Shown one piece after another: positions 8,437-16,233 of a stretch of DNA of 22,471 bases (within the stretch, counting starts at the first letter, position 1; the number at the start of each line of letters is the position of its first letter). Under the pieces are notes generated by a model. That model saw only the letters and a list, made by a program, of their open reading frames with translations, was not told the DNA's origin and did no database searches. Source of the stretch: an uncultured Lachnospiraceae bacterium (GTDB lineage Bacteria; Bacillota; Clostridia; Lachnospirales; Lachnospiraceae); NCBI GenBank assembly GCA_958426095.1, contig CATZYB010000015.1:1-22471 (forward strand), in the 5' to 3' direction. The translations under genes were made by a program, and so were the position numbers.

Positions 8437-8608
8437 CAACAGTCAGGCAGGTCTCCTGGCTTATAGATCAACGCCATCGGCCATCTTCCCGGTTCCCCAG
8501 TGATATATCGGCTTCGGCTCCCTAAATACAGTGACGAGTTCGTACAGGATTCTCACCTGTTTCCCTTTTCACCAGATCTGAAATCATTTCAATCTGACAC
8601 CTGCTGTT
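8437..8608 (-). ncRNA. Cobalamin riboswitch
   Basis: Read on the minus strand the segment carries the conserved parts of the adenosylcobalamin-class riboswitch in order: GGTGAAAAGGGAA, AGGTGAGAATCCTGTAC, CACTGTA, CACTGGGG, GGGAAGATGGC, and the B12 box AAGCCAGGAGACCTGCC (8445-8462). The outer P1 stem can form from AACAGCAGG at the start and CCTG/CTGTT at the end. Promoter upstream and terminator downstream complete a transcriptional switch controlling the five-gene operon that starts with cbiK. Confidence 0.95.
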
Positions 8609-8626
8609 ATTTATTCAGTTATTGAT

Positions 8627-8655
8627 AATATAGCATACTTAATATACATTTGCAA
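8627..8655 (-). promoter_or_regulatory. Promoter of the cobalamin-controlled operon
   Basis: On the minus strand TTGCAA (8650-8655) and TATATT (8627-8632) are separated by exactly 17 bases, about 20 bases before the riboswitch begins. It starts right after the stop of the HAD phosphatase gene, so the B12 operon has its own promoter. Confidence 0.7.
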
Positions 8656-8660
8656 TAGCG

Positions 8661-9431
8661 CTACAATGTTTTAAGGACATCCGTCACGCAAACGCATCGT
8701 CTTTGGAATTGATTTTTTAAATCTTCTGCTGCATTTTCCATAAGTACAGGCATTCCAACCATATGCAGCATAGTGACATCATTATAATTATCGCCAATAG
8801 CCATTATATTTTCCATCGGTATAGAAAGGATCCGGCCCAACTGCCGGATGGCGCTGCCCTTATCCGCTATGGTAAAATCAAGCCATGGCTCCCCGGCGAC
8901 CGCCACATTAAAATAATCCCGCCACCGGTCTCCAAGCGGTCTGTCGATACCGGCCGCCCCGTCACGACAATAAGCCGAAATTTTCACGATCGGTTCCGGA
9001 ACTTCCTCTGGCGAACCAACAAGCGTTATCTGATTTCCGGTAAAATCCCGGATAACCCGAACGATTTCCATTTCCTTCGGACAAAGATAACTCATATTCG
9101 CCCCGGAAATCAGAACTTCACAATGATCTCTGGATAATATTTCGTGACACAGTGTTTCCGCCTTATCCCGTGGGATCTCCGTTTTTGCAAGCACAGCTCC
9201 CGGATTCCCCGGGCCGTAAATGACAGCTCCGTTTTCACACATATAATAAATATCGTCCGCAACTTCCCGAAATAATCTTCGAAGACTTGTATACTGCCGT
9301 CCGCTGGCCGGACAGAACAGAATATTTTTCTTTTTCAAACGCCGTATCTCATCAATGACAGCTGGTTTCAGTTCGGTTTCCTCACCGTGAAGCAATGTTC
9401 CGTCAATATCGCAGGCCACAAGCTGTATCAT
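8661..9431 (-). CDS. Cof-type HAD phosphatase
   Basis: A 256-residue cytoplasmic HAD-superfamily hydrolase of the Cof/YbiV (class IIB cap) type, which typically dephosphorylates sugar phosphates and related metabolites. Motif I DIDGTLL (Asp8 and Asp10) is at the N-terminus, motif II is ASGRQ near 42, a conserved lysine lies in IADKGSAI near 190, and motif IV is GDNYNDVTML near 213. Length is usual. The start overlaps the response-regulator stop by four bases (ATGA) with GAGGAGG before it, so it is translated together with the two-component genes. This link suggests that the transported substrate or a product may be a phosphate ester; that is an inference. Confidence 0.9.
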   Translation of the reverse strand: MIQLVACDIDGTLLHGEETELKPAVIDEIRRLKKKNILFCPASGRQYTSLRRLFREVADDIYYMCENGAVIYGPGNPGAVLAKTEIPRDKAETLCHEILSRDHCEVLISGANMSYLCPKEMEIVRVIRDFTGNQITLVGSPEEVPEPIVKISAYCRDGAAGIDRPLGDRWRDYFNVAVAGEPWLDFTIADKGSAIRQLGRILSIPMENIMAIGDNYNDVTMLHMVGMPVLMENAAEDLKNQFQRRCVCVTDVLKTL

Positions 9432-10306
9432 TTCTTATCTACCTCCTCAGCATTGTCATCCCTCTGTATACGCTCCCTATGCTGATATTCCATGAATTCT
9501 GTCGGCGTACAGTCAACGTATTTATGAAAGATTGAAATAAAATATTTATAATCGCTGAAACCGCACAATGCCGCAATTTCATAAACGCGAATCTTTTCTG
9601 TTTTCATAATCTGAATAGCGCAGTGGATCCGATACCGATTCAGGAAATCATTAAAAGGCTTCATCAGCAGGAATTTTTCTGCTGCATAACATCCCATCTC
9701 TTTTTTAAATTCCCGGCTCAAATAGGCGGCGCTGACCTTGTAAGTGTCGCTCAGATTCTGCAGACTGATCCGCTCTGCATAATGCCGCTGAACATAGCGG
9801 ACCATCTTTCCGGGATAAAATGACAGTTTTGGTTTCCGCTGTTCCAATTCCATAATATCCAGGCTGTCTGCCGGACCGTAAGTATTTTTCTGACTCTCTT
9901 TCCAGGCCGTTTCCAGCCACCGGACCTCATTTTTTCTGTCTGTCTTGCGGCAGGCCCCCGCAATGGCCTTCGTCAATTTCTCATTATCGACAGGTTTCAG
10001 CAAATATTCGCAGGCCTCCAAATGCAGCGCCTGCTGTACATAATCAAAATCATCATAGGCAGATAAAAGAATTGTTTCAAAGCTTTGCTTTTCCCGCCCC
10101 TTACGGACCATTTCCAGGCCATCCATTAATGGCATACGCACATCTGTAATAACGATATCCGGATGAAGACGCTCAATCATGTCCAGCCCCTGCTGTCCAT
10201 TCTCTGCTTCCCCGACGACAAGGCAATCGAGCGCCGCCCAGTCGATGACATAAATAATGCCCTTCCGTATCACTTTTTCATCTTCCACTATCACTACCCG
10301 ATACAT
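9428..10306 (-). CDS. YesN-like response regulator with AraC-type DNA-binding domain
   Basis: A 292-residue response regulator. Residues 1-120 form the receiver: acidic pair Glu8/Asp9, phospho-acceptor Asp55 in IVITDVRMPLMDG, and conserved Lys104 in YLLKPVD. Residues about 165-285 hold two helix-turn-helix units of the AraC family, ending in IAALCGFSDYKYFISIFHKYV and CTPTEFMEY, the AraC signature. The gene starts inside the kinase gene (29-base overlap, with GAGGAGG before the ATG). It should respond to the adjoining sensor kinase and bind direct repeats; a matching pair is found before the transporter operon at 16083-16116. The family usually activates transport genes for external nutrients. 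Confidence 0.93.
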   Translation of the reverse strand: MYRVVIVEDEKVIRKGIIYVIDWAALDCLVVGEAENGQQGLDMIERLHPDIVITDVRMPLMDGLEMVRKGREKQSFETILLSAYDDFDYVQQALHLEACEYLLKPVDNEKLTKAIAGACRKTDRKNEVRWLETAWKESQKNTYGPADSLDIMELEQRKPKLSFYPGKMVRYVQRHYAERISLQNLSDTYKVSAAYLSREFKKEMGCYAAEKFLLMKPFNDFLNRYRIHCAIQIMKTEKIRVYEIAALCGFSDYKYFISIFHKYVDCTPTEFMEYQHRERIQRDDNAEEVDKK

Positions 10307-12005
10307 CCTCTGTTCCTCCTCTTCGAGCCGGAAAACGGATTAAAATCTCTGTTCCTATTTTTTCTCTGCTTGAGATCTGTATTCCATAAGGTTCCCCATA
10401 AGTCAGCCGAAGACGGCAATGGGTATTCTGCAATCCAATGTGAGCGTCTGTCGGCATTTCTGAGCTTTCAAGTTTTTTATTTATTTTTTCCAATACCTCC
10501 TCCGAAATACCATCTCCGTTATCAGTCACCCGAAGAACCGCATCCGCCCCGGAAAGCTCCCCGCTGATCCTAATGTCCAGCGCCGCTTTCCTCTGAAATC
10601 CGTGACGGATACAATTTTCAACTAATGGCTGGATAATAAGTTTCGGTATCAGACAATCTTCCATCTCTTCAGGAATCCGGATATCATAGGTCAGGTTCTC
10701 ATCAAGGCGAATCTTCTGCAGTTCCAGGTAAGTCTGAATGTATTGTATGTCATCTTTAAGTGCGACCTGGGTTTTTCCGGTTCCAATACTATACCTTAAA
10801 AGATTTGATAAAAGCTGGATCATCTGTACGGATTTCATCGGATCTTCATAGTTCATATATTGGATCGTCTGGAGAATATTAAAAATAAAATGGGGATCAA
10901 ACTGGGTCTGAAGCTCCCGGATTTCTGCCAGTCTGGCCCGGTCGGCAATTTCCACATTCTGAGCTACAAGTTCCCGGATTTCCGCCGTCAGATCCATATA
11001 ACGGTGAGACAGATATTGAAATTCATCGGCACAGTCAATGCTTAATTGAAAATCCATATTTCCGCTCTGGAACTCGTCGATAGCCTGCTGCAGCTGCTCC
11101 AACGGACGGGACAACCGGGTCCCCACGGAACGGGATAACAGACTGATCATAACGATCATCATAAGCGCCGCAATAAAAATCAATGCCGCGCCATATTTAA
11201 TGATCATATTAAATACCGAAAGAGAATCCATTGTCAGGACTTCAATATCCAGCAGTTCGCATTGGCCGGAATAAACCAGATAATCCATATCATTGACAAC
11301 CATCCGATGGAAACGATTTTCTTTCGCTTCAAATTTACCCAAAGAATCTACCAATGTATCATCGCTGCTGGCAATGACCCGATGAAAGTCATCTCTTAAA
11401 ATAACCACATCCCGATACTTTTCTGAAATCATCTGTTCCAGTTCGTCTTCCAGTAATTCAAAGACCAGATAGCCGCATTCATTTTCCGTCAGACAGATTT
11501 TACGCCCGATCAGATAACAGATTTCCCGGTTTCCTGTCCGACTCTCGTGATAACACATACCGTCTGTATTTCCATTTTCCAGACGTCTCAGAAACTGACG
11601 CTGATCATGACTGGTCGCCGTATAGCTGTCTCTGGCTGACCAGGCGTTGGTCAAAAGGATATCCCCCTCCTGATCAATGACATAAAAAAGGCTGCCGCAC
11701 TCCCTGGCTCTGACAAAATCATAGAGTTCCTGATAAAGCTCCGTACTTGAGACCTTTTCCCGAAAGCACCGCTCATACAGCGGATTATCCGCCGTGCTTT
11801 CCATATAGGCCTGATAAGACCCGATCTCCGAATCCAGTTTTGCTTTTAAGTTCTCATTTGCCCGGTGATTGGCATTCGAAGCCGCCACCTGGGTCCCTAT
11901 CATGAAAACGATCCAAAATAAAAGGAGCAGCCCCACAAGTACCGCAACATAACGGGAAAAAGCTAATTGAATCTGTCGGCAAAAGCCCCGTTTCTGATAT
12001 GGCAT
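10278..12005 (-). CDS. YesM-like membrane sensor histidine kinase
   Basis: A 575-residue sensor kinase. Helix 1 spans about 19-40 and helix 2 about 268-290, enclosing a 225-residue extracellular sensing domain. A HAMP region follows (about 290-345), then a short coiled stretch and the His_kinase domain with His372 in QTQFDPHFIFN, where most family members read INPHFLYN. The ATP-binding part has an N box (IIQPLVENCIRHGF) and a G box (VTDNGDGISEE). It begins 37 bases after the permease gene, with AAAGGGG before the ATG, and overlaps the regulator gene, so transporter, sensor and regulator form one unit. The signal is probably the transporter substrate, possibly sensed through the binding protein. 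Confidence 0.93.
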   Translation of the reverse strand: MPYQKRGFCRQIQLAFSRYVAVLVGLLLLFWIVFMIGTQVAASNANHRANENLKAKLDSEIGSYQAYMESTADNPLYERCFREKVSSTELYQELYDFVRARECGSLFYVIDQEGDILLTNAWSARDSYTATSHDQRQFLRRLENGNTDGMCYHESRTGNREICYLIGRKICLTENECGYLVFELLEDELEQMISEKYRDVVILRDDFHRVIASSDDTLVDSLGKFEAKENRFHRMVVNDMDYLVYSGQCELLDIEVLTMDSLSVFNMIIKYGAALIFIAALMMIVMISLLSRSVGTRLSRPLEQLQQAIDEFQSGNMDFQLSIDCADEFQYLSHRYMDLTAEIRELVAQNVEIADRARLAEIRELQTQFDPHFIFNILQTIQYMNYEDPMKSVQMIQLLSNLLRYSIGTGKTQVALKDDIQYIQTYLELQKIRLDENLTYDIRIPEEMEDCLIPKLIIQPLVENCIRHGFQRKAALDIRISGELSGADAVLRVTDNGDGISEEVLEKINKKLESSEMPTDAHIGLQNTHCRLRLTYGEPYGIQISSREKIGTEILIRFPARRGGTEDVSGSDSGR

Positions 12006-12042
12006 GTGCGTACCACCCCTTTCTGTTTACAAATCACTTTCG

Positions 12043-13713
12043 TTACAGGCTGATTTCCCGGCTGCCCGATATCTTAAAGAAAAGAAGCAGAACGATGACG
12101 GTCGTCAGTGTCAGCATAACGGACAAAGCGGCCGCTGTACCGTAATTCGCCCGGACGACCTCCGTATAAATGGCAATCGTCATAGTCTGTGTCTTATTGA
12201 CATAGAGCAGCACCGAAGCGCTCAATTCACTGATAATAGTCATCCAGCTCAAAATTGCTCCGGACAGCACCCCCGGCGCCATCATCGGCGCAGTGACTTT
12301 GAGAAATGTTTTCAGGTTTGACGCTCCGAGACTGATCGAAGCCTCCTCAATACTCGGATGAATTCCCGAAAGTATGGCCGCACTGGAACGAATCGTATAC
12401 GGCATTCTCCGCAGCACATAAGCCAGAATGATAATCGTCACACTGCCTACCAGCATAAACGGACGTTTATTAAATCCAAGGAGCAGCGCAATACCCATAA
12501 CCGAACCCGGAATAATGTACGGCATCATCGTCAATATATCCAGAAGGTTTGTCACCACATTCGGACGGCGCACTGTAATATAGGCGATCAACGTTCCTAT
12601 AATAACGATCAGCGCCACGGCAATAATACTGAAAGTGAATGTATTTCGTATACATCCGCCCATCTTACTGAACGCCACACGATAACTGTCCAGCGAAAAG
12701 CCATCGACAAAGATACGTCCGCTCGTTTTCTTAAAGGAGGTGTAAGTGACCGTAATCTGCGGCATCAGTCCGATGAGCACTACCAGATAAACAAAAATAT
12801 GGGCAATAATATTTTTCCATCCATGATATTTTTTTGGCTGAACCGGATTGGTTGCGCTCATACTGAAAGACATTTTTTTAGAAATCCACTTCTGTATTAA
12901 GAATAACACAGTTGTCAAGATGACCATCAAAACGCTCAATGTTGCAGCAAATCCGTCATCACCGCCCATTTCACTAATAAACTCATTATAAATCAAATAA
13001 GGCATCGTCCGGTATCCCTCGCCAATAAGCTGCGGCGTGCCGAAATCCGCCATACTCCGCATAAATACAAGCAAGCCGCCGGAAAGCATCATCGGTGCGA
13101 TCAGCGGAAGAACAACTTTGAAAACCCGTTTGATCCCTGTGCATCCAAAGTTTTCAGCCGCCTCCAGCAGGGAATTATCCATATTCTTTAACGCCCCGGA
13201 TACATACAGATAAATCAGAGGATATAACTGCATGGTAAATACAAGCAACATTCCCGGAAATCCATATATAGACGGCAATGTAATTCCCGTCAGATTTTTA
13301 ATCAATGTTGTAATGGAGCCGCTGCGGCCCAGGAGTAAGATCCAGCTGTAAGCCCCGATGAACGGCGGTGAGAGCATAGTAATAATAATGATAATATCCA
13401 GCGCTCCCTTTCCCACGATTTTCATGGTCTTCATAATATAGGCAACGACAGTTCCAAGTACAACGGCGCAAACAGTCGCACAGACGGACACTTTTAAGCT
13501 GTTAAACAAGGCCTTTAAATAATAAGGTTTTCCGAAAAACTTCGCAAAATAGGCCAGGGTAAATTCGCCTTCCCCGTTAATGACGCTCAGCCGAAAGATT
13601 TTCAGGATCGGATATACCAGTCCGAAAATGAAAAAGAGCATACATAAAACTGTCGTAACAAACCAAATGTCTACATGAAACCGGCTTTTCGGTTTAAGCT
13701 TATTTGACATCAT
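12043..13713 (-). CDS. Duplicated FbpB/AfuB-type ABC permease
   Basis: A 556-residue inner-membrane permease with two fused halves of about six helices each, the arrangement of the Fe(III)/phosphonate/sugar-phosphate importers (FbpB, AfuB, PhnU-like). Each half has its ATPase-contacting EAA loop: LLEAAENFGCTGIKRVFKVVLP near 205 and IEEASISLGASNLKTFLKVTAP near 470. The internal duplication means one gene provides both membrane subunits. The start overlaps the ATPase stop by 14 bases, with GGGGGTGG before a double ATG; the second Met is an equally possible start. Substrate cannot be read from the sequence. Confidence 0.92.
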   Translation of the reverse strand: MMSNKLKPKSRFHVDIWFVTTVLCMLFFIFGLVYPILKIFRLSVINGEGEFTLAYFAKFFGKPYYLKALFNSLKVSVCATVCAVVLGTVVAYIMKTMKIVGKGALDIIIIITMLSPPFIGAYSWILLLGRSGSITTLIKNLTGITLPSIYGFPGMLLVFTMQLYPLIYLYVSGALKNMDNSLLEAAENFGCTGIKRVFKVVLPLIAPMMLSGGLLVFMRSMADFGTPQLIGEGYRTMPYLIYNEFISEMGGDDGFAATLSVLMVILTTVLFLIQKWISKKMSFSMSATNPVQPKKYHGWKNIIAHIFVYLVVLIGLMPQITVTYTSFKKTSGRIFVDGFSLDSYRVAFSKMGGCIRNTFTFSIIAVALIVIIGTLIAYITVRRPNVVTNLLDILTMMPYIIPGSVMGIALLLGFNKRPFMLVGSVTIIILAYVLRRMPYTIRSSAAILSGIHPSIEEASISLGASNLKTFLKVTAPMMAPGVLSGAILSWMTIISELSASVLLYVNKTQTMTIAIYTEVVRANYGTAAALSVMLTLTTVIVLLLFFKISGSREISL

Positions 13714-14806
13714 TCACCACCCCCTGGGTCAGGTTCATACTTCCGTCCGCATTGAAAACATTGATTTTATTTGCTTTGACCTTCAAGCGGACCCGGCTTC
13801 CGTTCCGGATAATTCCTTCCAACTCAGACTCGGAAATGGTTTCAACTTCCCGGCCATTCTCCAATGTAATAAAATAATGGGTATTTAATCCAAGGAATAC
13901 GCTGTCACGAACAGTTCCGGGAATTCCCTCTTCACCTTCGGTAATAATAAATTCTTCCGGCCGCACAGAAACCCGCACCTTATCCGTATTTTTAGCTTCC
14001 GGAAGAAGATTTCCAACCTTTACTTTATAGCCCCCGTCAAATTCGAGGACAAATTCATTCAATTCAGGGACACAATGGGCATCCAGAATGTTGCTGCGTC
14101 CGATAAAAGTCGCTACAAATTCATTGGCTGGCCGCTGATAAATGTTCTGCGGTCTGCCCACATGCTGAAGGACCCCGCCCTGCATAACTCCGATACGATC
14201 GCTGATCGCAAGGGCCTCTTCCTGATCATGGGTTACATAAATCGTTGTGATCCCTACTTCGTGCTGTATTTCACGGATAACGTTACGCATTTCCACACGA
14301 AGCTTTGCATCCAGATTTGAAAGTGGTTCATCCATTAATAATACATCCGGCTCAACCACTATGGCCCGCGCCAGGGCAACGCGCTGCTGCTGACCGCCGG
14401 ACATGTTCTGTGGCAGACGGTCACGAAGATTTTCGATATGTACCGTCTTTAAAATCGCGTCCACCCGCCGGGTAATTTCCTGTTTGTCCACTTTCCGTTC
14501 CTGAAGGCCAAAGGCCACATTTTTAAACACCGTCAGATGAGGAAAAATCGCATAGTTCTGGAAAACCATACCGATATTCCGTTTTGACGGAGCCACATTG
14601 TTGATCACTTTGTCTTTAAATCGTATTTCTCCGCCCTCAATGGAATTAAAACCGGCTACCATACGCAGCAGTGTTGTTTTTCCACATCCCGAAGGTCCCA
14701 GCAACGTAAAAAATTCTCCGTCATGAATCTCCAGCGAGAGGTCCGGTATAATGATATTATCGCCATACTTTTTTACGGCATGTTCAAATGTAATAGGGTA
14801 GCTCAT
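13700..14806 (-). CDS. FbpC/PotA-type ABC ATPase with C-terminal TOBE-like region
   Basis: A 368-residue ATPase partner of the fused permease. Walker A is GPSGCGKTT near residue 37, the signature is NMSGGQQQRVALARAI, Walker B is VLLMDEPLSNLD, and the switch histidine is in YVTHDQEEALA. The final 120 residues form a TOBE-like regulatory region (KVRVSVRPEEFII and NGSRVRLKVKANKINVF). An ATG at 14812 is in frame two codons earlier, but AAGGCGG lies only one base from it, whereas the ATG at 14806 has a usual seven-base gap, so 14806 is preferred. It follows the binding-protein gene after a hairpin that should lower its expression relative to that protein. Confidence 0.92.
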   Translation of the reverse strand: MSYPITFEHAVKKYGDNIIIPDLSLEIHDGEFFTLLGPSGCGKTTLLRMVAGFNSIEGGEIRFKDKVINNVAPSKRNIGMVFQNYAIFPHLTVFKNVAFGLQERKVDKQEITRRVDAILKTVHIENLRDRLPQNMSGGQQQRVALARAIVVEPDVLLMDEPLSNLDAKLRVEMRNVIREIQHEVGITTIYVTHDQEEALAISDRIGVMQGGVLQHVGRPQNIYQRPANEFVATFIGRSNILDAHCVPELNEFVLEFDGGYKVKVGNLLPEAKNTDKVRVSVRPEEFIITEGEEGIPGTVRDSVFLGLNTHYFITLENGREVETISESELEGIIRNGSRVRLKVKANKINVFNADGSMNLTQGVVNDVK

Positions 14807-14829
14807 ATTCATTCCGCCTTTTCATCCAG

Positions 14830-14880
14830 ATTTTTATTTAAAAATTGAGAGGATACCCCAAAACTATGGGGCATCCTCTC
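14830..14880 (-). terminator. Intra-operon terminator after the binding-protein gene
   Basis: A 14-bp stem with one mismatch (14847-14860 with 14867-14880) and six-base loop is followed on the minus strand by AATTTTTAAATAAAAA. It separates the binding-protein gene from the ATPase gene and probably acts as a partial terminator, giving the binding protein a higher mRNA level than the membrane parts. Confidence 0.8.
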
Positions 14881-14899
14881 CTTTGCACTTAACGATCAA

Positions 14900-16009
14900 T
14901 TATTCAACGTTTGTTACACATTCGGTCCATTTTTCAGCCCATTCATCTTTATGTTCGGAAACATAAGCAAAGTCTGTTGTGATTGTATTGATCTCGTCAA
15001 GCGGCGCCATATGATCGCCGACAACGGAATCTGAACGAACACCACGCAGGCAGGCTTCGGTTCCGAATTTGTTCTGAATTTCTTCACTTAATACATAATC
15101 AACGAATTTCTGTGCATTGGTCAGGTGATCTGTTCCTTTTACAACCATCAGCGCGGAACCGCACATAACAACGCCTTCTTCCATGTAAACAACCTCAACA
15201 TTGTCGGCGCCATCCATGATATAACTGCAGGCCGGATCTTCGTAAGTAATACCTACGGCATATTCGCCTTCAACAACACCTTTATGTACGGCGCTGGAGG
15301 ATTCAAGAACATTACCATCGATGTTATTTAAAAGTTCCTGAACATATTCCCAGGCTTCTTCACTTTCATACTGGCCTTCTTCAGAGAAATCTACCAGAAT
15401 ATTTGTCAAAGGATCAAATGCAGAACTGGAACCGGCCGCATCGGCTGTTGCAATTTTTCCTTTCAGTTCCGGATTTAACAGATCTTCATAGCCTTTGATT
15501 TCGATATCGCCGACTAAATCTTTATTTACCAGCAATACACTGCAGCCCATCTTATACTGATTGATCGCTCCGTCACTCTTGAATTCGTCCAGAACATATT
15601 CCTCATTTGGAGATACATATTCCTGGAATAAATCTTCATTGGATTTAGCCATCAGATAACTGCATCCAAGTAATACATCCGCAATCGGTTCGTTGGATTC
15701 AGACTGAAGACGTTTCAGAATCTCTCCTGACCCTCCTGTAATGATATCTACTTTAATACCGGTTTCTTCTTCAAATCCAGGAACGATCAGATTGATCAGG
15801 TCATCCGACTCTGTCGAATATAAGGTTAATGTATTATCTGATGAAAGGTCTTCCACCTCGCCATCCACTGCAGCAGCCGTTGTTTCCCCCGTTTCATCGC
15901 TGGCTGCTGTCGTTTCTTTGCTGTCTCCGCCGCCGCAGCCGACAAGCGCTCCCATGACCATGATCGCAGATAAACCGACTGCTACTTTGTTACGCCAATT
16001 TTTTTTCAT
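14900..16009 (-). CDS. FbpA/AfuA-like lipoprotein substrate-binding protein
   Basis: A 369-residue lipoprotein binding protein. Residues 1-25 are the signal with LVGC (lipid Cys25), followed by a Gly then Thr/Ala/Glu-rich linker. The mature part starts with the typical TLTLYSTESDDLINLIVPGFEEETGIKVDI and has GSGEILKRLQSE near 92, KGKIATADAAGSSSAF near 170, AVGITYEDPA near 253 and CLRGVRSDSV near 323, a class II periplasmic-binding fold of the FbpA/AfuA/PhnS group. It lacks an obvious paired-tyrosine iron site near the usual position, though this is hard to judge by eye. GAAGGAGG lies ten bases before the ATG. It is the first gene of the transporter/two-component operon and has a putative activator-dependent promoter. 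Confidence 0.9.
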   Translation of the reverse strand: MKKNWRNKVAVGLSAIMVMGALVGCGGGDSKETTAASDETGETTAAAVDGEVEDLSSDNTLTLYSTESDDLINLIVPGFEEETGIKVDIITGGSGEILKRLQSESNEPIADVLLGCSYLMAKSNEDLFQEYVSPNEEYVLDEFKSDGAINQYKMGCSVLLVNKDLVGDIEIKGYEDLLNPELKGKIATADAAGSSSAFDPLTNILVDFSEEGQYESEEAWEYVQELLNNIDGNVLESSSAVHKGVVEGEYAVGITYEDPACSYIMDGADNVEVVYMEEGVVMCGSALMVVKGTDHLTNAQKFVDYVLSEEIQNKFGTEACLRGVRSDSVVGDHMAPLDEINTITTDFAYVSEHKDEWAEKWTECVTNVE

Positions 16010-16054
16010 ATTAAACGTTCCTCCTTCTCCACCTTAAATGGTTTTTACAGAAGA

Positions 16055-16116
16055 AGTATACTTTAGATATTTTATTTTCACCATCCCAAAATCTGACATT
16101 TTATCCAAAAATCTGA
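16055..16116 (-). promoter_or_regulatory. Candidate activator-dependent promoter with paired direct repeats
   Basis: On the minus strand a good -10 (TATACT, 16055-16060) has a poor -35 (TGGTGA, 16078-16083) 17 bases upstream. Two direct repeats follow: TCAGATTTTGGGAT (16083-16096) and TCAGATTTTTGGAT (16103-16116), differing at one of 14 positions and 20 bases apart, about two DNA turns. The nearer copy touches the -35. This is the layout expected for an AraC-type activator, and the operon encodes such a regulator (9428-10306). Confidence 0.6.
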
Positions 16117-16152
16117 ACTTAATTTTCAAAATCCCCATTATAATACACAATA

Positions 16153-16207
16153 AGGCTCCTCCTGAAATAGATGTAAATTATCAAAATGTCTAATTCAGGA
16201 GAAGCCT
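16153..16207. terminator. Long hairpin between the ior operon and the transporter operon
   Basis: Arms of 19 bases (16153-16171 and 16189-16207) pair with two or three mismatches around a 17-base loop. On the plus strand TTTATTTTTTTC follows; on the minus strand the downstream stretch is TTATTGTGTATTATAATG. It follows the FrhB-like gene by 27 bases, so it most likely ends the ior operon transcript and isolates the next promoter. Confidence 0.65.
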
Positions 16208-16233
16208 GTTTATTTTTTTCTGAGCATATTGTA

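Noticed and set aside
12043..16009. Firm assignment as a ferric iron importer
   Set aside because: The family also imports phosphonates and sugar phosphates; no iron-binding tyrosine pair or Fur site could be shown by eye.
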